7,569 nt of DNA, taken from NCBI GenBank assembly GCA_001768125.1, contig MENB01000172.1, positions 5,168-12,736 on the forward strand. The letters are read 5' to 3'. Source of the DNA: Armatimonadetes bacterium RBG_19FT_COMBO_69_19. GTDB taxonomy: Bacteria > Sysuimicrobiota > Sysuimicrobiia > Sysuimicrobiales > Kaftiobacteriaceae. Both the position numbers and the translations under genes were made by a program. Positions 6,095-7,569 of this stretch are shown here, in pieces (position 1 is the stretch's first letter; every line of letters begins with the position of its first letter). The notes under the pieces are model-generated. The model was not told the origin of the DNA, ran no database searches, and saw only the letters and a program-made list of their open reading frames with translations.

Positions 6095-7569
6095 GTGCCC
6101 GTCCGCATCCGCATCAAGCCCAGCGCGTACTTCGATTCCGTCACGCTCATGCTCGTCCAGCGTGAGGTGCGCAGCCTGGCCGGGGTGCGCGAAGCCGGGG
6201 CGGTGATGGGCACGGAGGCCAACAAGGAGCTGCTGCGGGATGCGGGACTGATGTCCCCCGAGGCGTCGCGCGCCGGCCCCGACGATCTGATCCTGTCTGT
6301 CGACGCCGTGGATGTGCAAACCGCAGAGGCCGTCCTCGCACACGCCGAGGGGCTCCTGGTCCAGCGCCGCACGAGTACCACGGATGAGGCCTATCGCCCG
6401 AAGACCGTCGCTTCCGCCGCGCGCGCGCTCGCGGGAGCCAACCTTGCGCTGATCTCCGTCCCGGGGCGGTTCGCCGCCGGCGTGGCCAAGGATGCGCTGG
6501 CGGCCGGATTGCACGTGATGCTCTTCAGCGATAACGTGCCCGTCGAGGCCGAGATCGACCTCAAGCGGGCGGCGGAGGAACGCGGGCTGCTCCTGATGGG
6601 GCCGGACTGCGGGACGGCGATCCTGGGAGGGGCGGCGCTCGGGTTTGCCAATCAGGTGCGGCGCGGCCCCGTCGGGATCGTCGGCGCCGCGGGCACCGGC
6701 ATCCAGGAAGTGAGCTCCCTTATCCACCGTGCCGGCTCCGGGATCTCGCACGCCGTGGGCACGGGCGGACGCGATCTCACGGCCGCGGTCGGGGGGCGGA
6801 CGGCTGTGCGGGGCCTGGCGGCGCTGGCCGCCGATCCCGACACCGAGGTCATCGTGCTGATCTCGAAGCCTCCCGCGCCTGAGGTCGCCGTGATGCTCCT
6901 CGCCGCCGCGCGGGCGACCGGGAAGCCTGTGGTCGTGAACTTCGTGGGGGCCACCGTCCCCTCGACGGAGCGGCTCTTCGGGGCGCAAACTCTGGAGGAC
7001 GCCGCCGAGATCGCCGTCCGCCTGGCCAGGGGGACGCCGCCGGCCTGGCCGCGCCGGCAGGCCCTGCCCGCGCAGGAAGGCCTGCGCCTGGGTCCCGGCC
7101 AACGCTTCGTCCGCGGCCTGTACAGCGGCGGCACGCTGTGCTACGAGGCCCTGTTCCTCCTCGAGCGCTACCTCGGTCCCGTGCACTCGAACACTCCACT
7201 GGATCCCGCGCATCTGCTGCCGTCGGCGATGCGCAGCCGCGAGCACACCGTGATCGACATGGGCAGCGACGAGTTCACGGTGGGGCGGCTGCACCCGATG
7301 CTGGACGTCGAACTGCGCCAGCAGCGACTGCTGCGCGAGGCGGACGATCCCGAGGTGGGGGTTATCCTGCTGGACATCGTGCTGGGATGGGGTGCGCATC
7401 CGAATCCGGCAGGGCAGTTCGCGCCCGTCATCCGCCGGGCGCGGGAACGGGCGCAGGGCGCGGGCCGCCGGCTGGCCGTCGTCGCCACCGTGTGCGGGAC
7501 CGATGCCGATCCCCAGAGTTATGACGACCAGGTGCGAGAGCTCGTCGAGGCCGGGGCGCTCGTGCAGTC
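6095..7569 (+). CDS. fdrA: FdrA-family protein (acyl-CoA-synthetase-like), C-terminus beyond window
   Basis: The frame is open from GTG 6095 to the edge: 491 residues plus 2 bases, of about 550 expected. The N-terminal domain has the family pattern YFDSVTLMLVQREV (12-25) and VMGTEANKELL (37-47). A Rossmann CoA-binding-like part follows with MGPDCGTAI (168-176), GIVGAAGTGIQEV (194-206) and GTGGRDL (222-228). A second ligase-like half contains RGLYSGGTLCYEAL (340-353), GRLHPMLD (397-404) and LLDIVLGWGAHPNP (425-438). FdrA resembles succinyl-CoA synthetase alpha but lacks its GHAGA phosphohistidine loop. In E. coli, FdrA acts with YlbE and YlbF (AllG/AllH) in oxamate carbamoyltransfer during anaerobic allantoin use. 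I chose GTG 6095 because GGTGAGG lies 8 bases upstream and the start matches homologues. In-frame ATG 6026, GTG 6050 and GTG 6086 are alternatives. No firm promoter is seen in 5994-6094. Partner genes would lie to the right. Confidence 0.88.
   Translation, partial: MPVRIRIKPSAYFDSVTLMLVQREVRSLAGVREAGAVMGTEANKELLRDAGLMSPEASRAGPDDLILSVDAVDVQTAEAVLAHAEGLLVQRRTSTTDEAYRPKTVASAARALAGANLALISVPGRFAAGVAKDALAAGLHVMLFSDNVPVEAEIDLKRAAEERGLLLMGPDCGTAILGGAALGFANQVRRGPVGIVGAAGTGIQEVSSLIHRAGSGISHAVGTGGRDLTAAVGGRTAVRGLAALAADPDTEVIVLISKPPAPEVAVMLLAAARATGKPVVVNFVGATVPSTERLFGAQTLEDAAEIAVRLARGTPPAWPRRQALPAQEGLRLGPGQRFVRGLYSGGTLCYEALFLLERYLGPVHSNTPLDPAHLLPSAMRSREHTVIDMGSDEFTVGRLHPMLDVELRQQRLLREADDPEVGVILLDIVLGWGAHPNPAGQFAPVIRRARERAQGAGRRLAVVATVCGTDADPQSYDDQVRELVEAGALVQ

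Noticed and set aside
5720..7399. A 559-residue open frame on the minus strand opposite FdrA.
   Set aside because: Gly/Arg/His-rich shadow typical of high-GC DNA; the plus-strand frame encodes recognisable FdrA motifs, and the left end overlaps the DUF3105 gene.
6095..7569. Succinyl-CoA synthetase alpha subunit (SucD).
   Set aside because: Too long, has the FdrA N-terminal domain and second ligase-like half, and lacks the GHAGA loop.

Overview
This is a high-GC (roughly two-thirds G+C by eye) bacterial chromosomal window with tightly packed genes, GTG starts and little intergenic DNA. The gene content (DUF3105 protein, FdrA-type protein, ArsR-SRPBCC pair, family-5 ABC importer) and the base composition suggest an environmental Terrabacteria-like lineage such as Chloroflexota or a related uncultured phylum. 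That placement is only an impression: there is no rRNA or marker gene here. I see no mobile element, tRNA, rRNA or CRISPR array.

Layout. (1) Positions 1-4390, minus strand: a four-gene operon read right to left. It encodes a secreted family-5 solute-binding protein, a DppB-type permease, a DppC-type permease, and an MFS (DHA3/EntS-like) transporter cut by the window edge. Gaps are 8, 3 and 2 bases, so the genes are almost certainly co-transcribed and translationally coupled. No ABC ATPase gene lies in the visible part. (2) Positions 4391-4509: a divergent regulatory region with a TTGACA -35 box and a perfect 9-bp inverted repeat covering the start of the next gene. (3) Positions 4510-5312, plus strand: an ArsR-family repressor overlapping by 4 bases an SRPBCC/AHSA1-family protein, a common regulator-effector pair. 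(4) Positions 5313-5351: a short convergent gap with a compound hairpin that looks like a dispersed palindromic element. (5) Positions 5352-5993, minus strand: a membrane-anchored DUF3105 protein. (6) Positions 6095-7569, plus strand: the first 491 residues of an FdrA-family protein (acyl-CoA-synthetase-like, linked in E. coli to oxamate carbamoyltransfer), cut by the right edge.

How they fit together: the SBP and two permeases form the uptake part of a dipeptide/oligopeptide/nickel-type importer that must take its ATPases from elsewhere or from genes beyond the MFS gene. The ArsR repressor probably controls itself and the SRPBCC gene through the palindrome, and its site lies close enough to the importer operon that joint control is possible. 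FdrA and DUF3105 are divergently oriented neighbours with no clear functional link. I found no convincingly new multi-gene system. The most checkable unusual points are the operator covering a probably leaderless start, the ATPase-less importer operon ending in an MFS gene, and an FdrA protein without the phosphohistidine loop of true CoA ligases.
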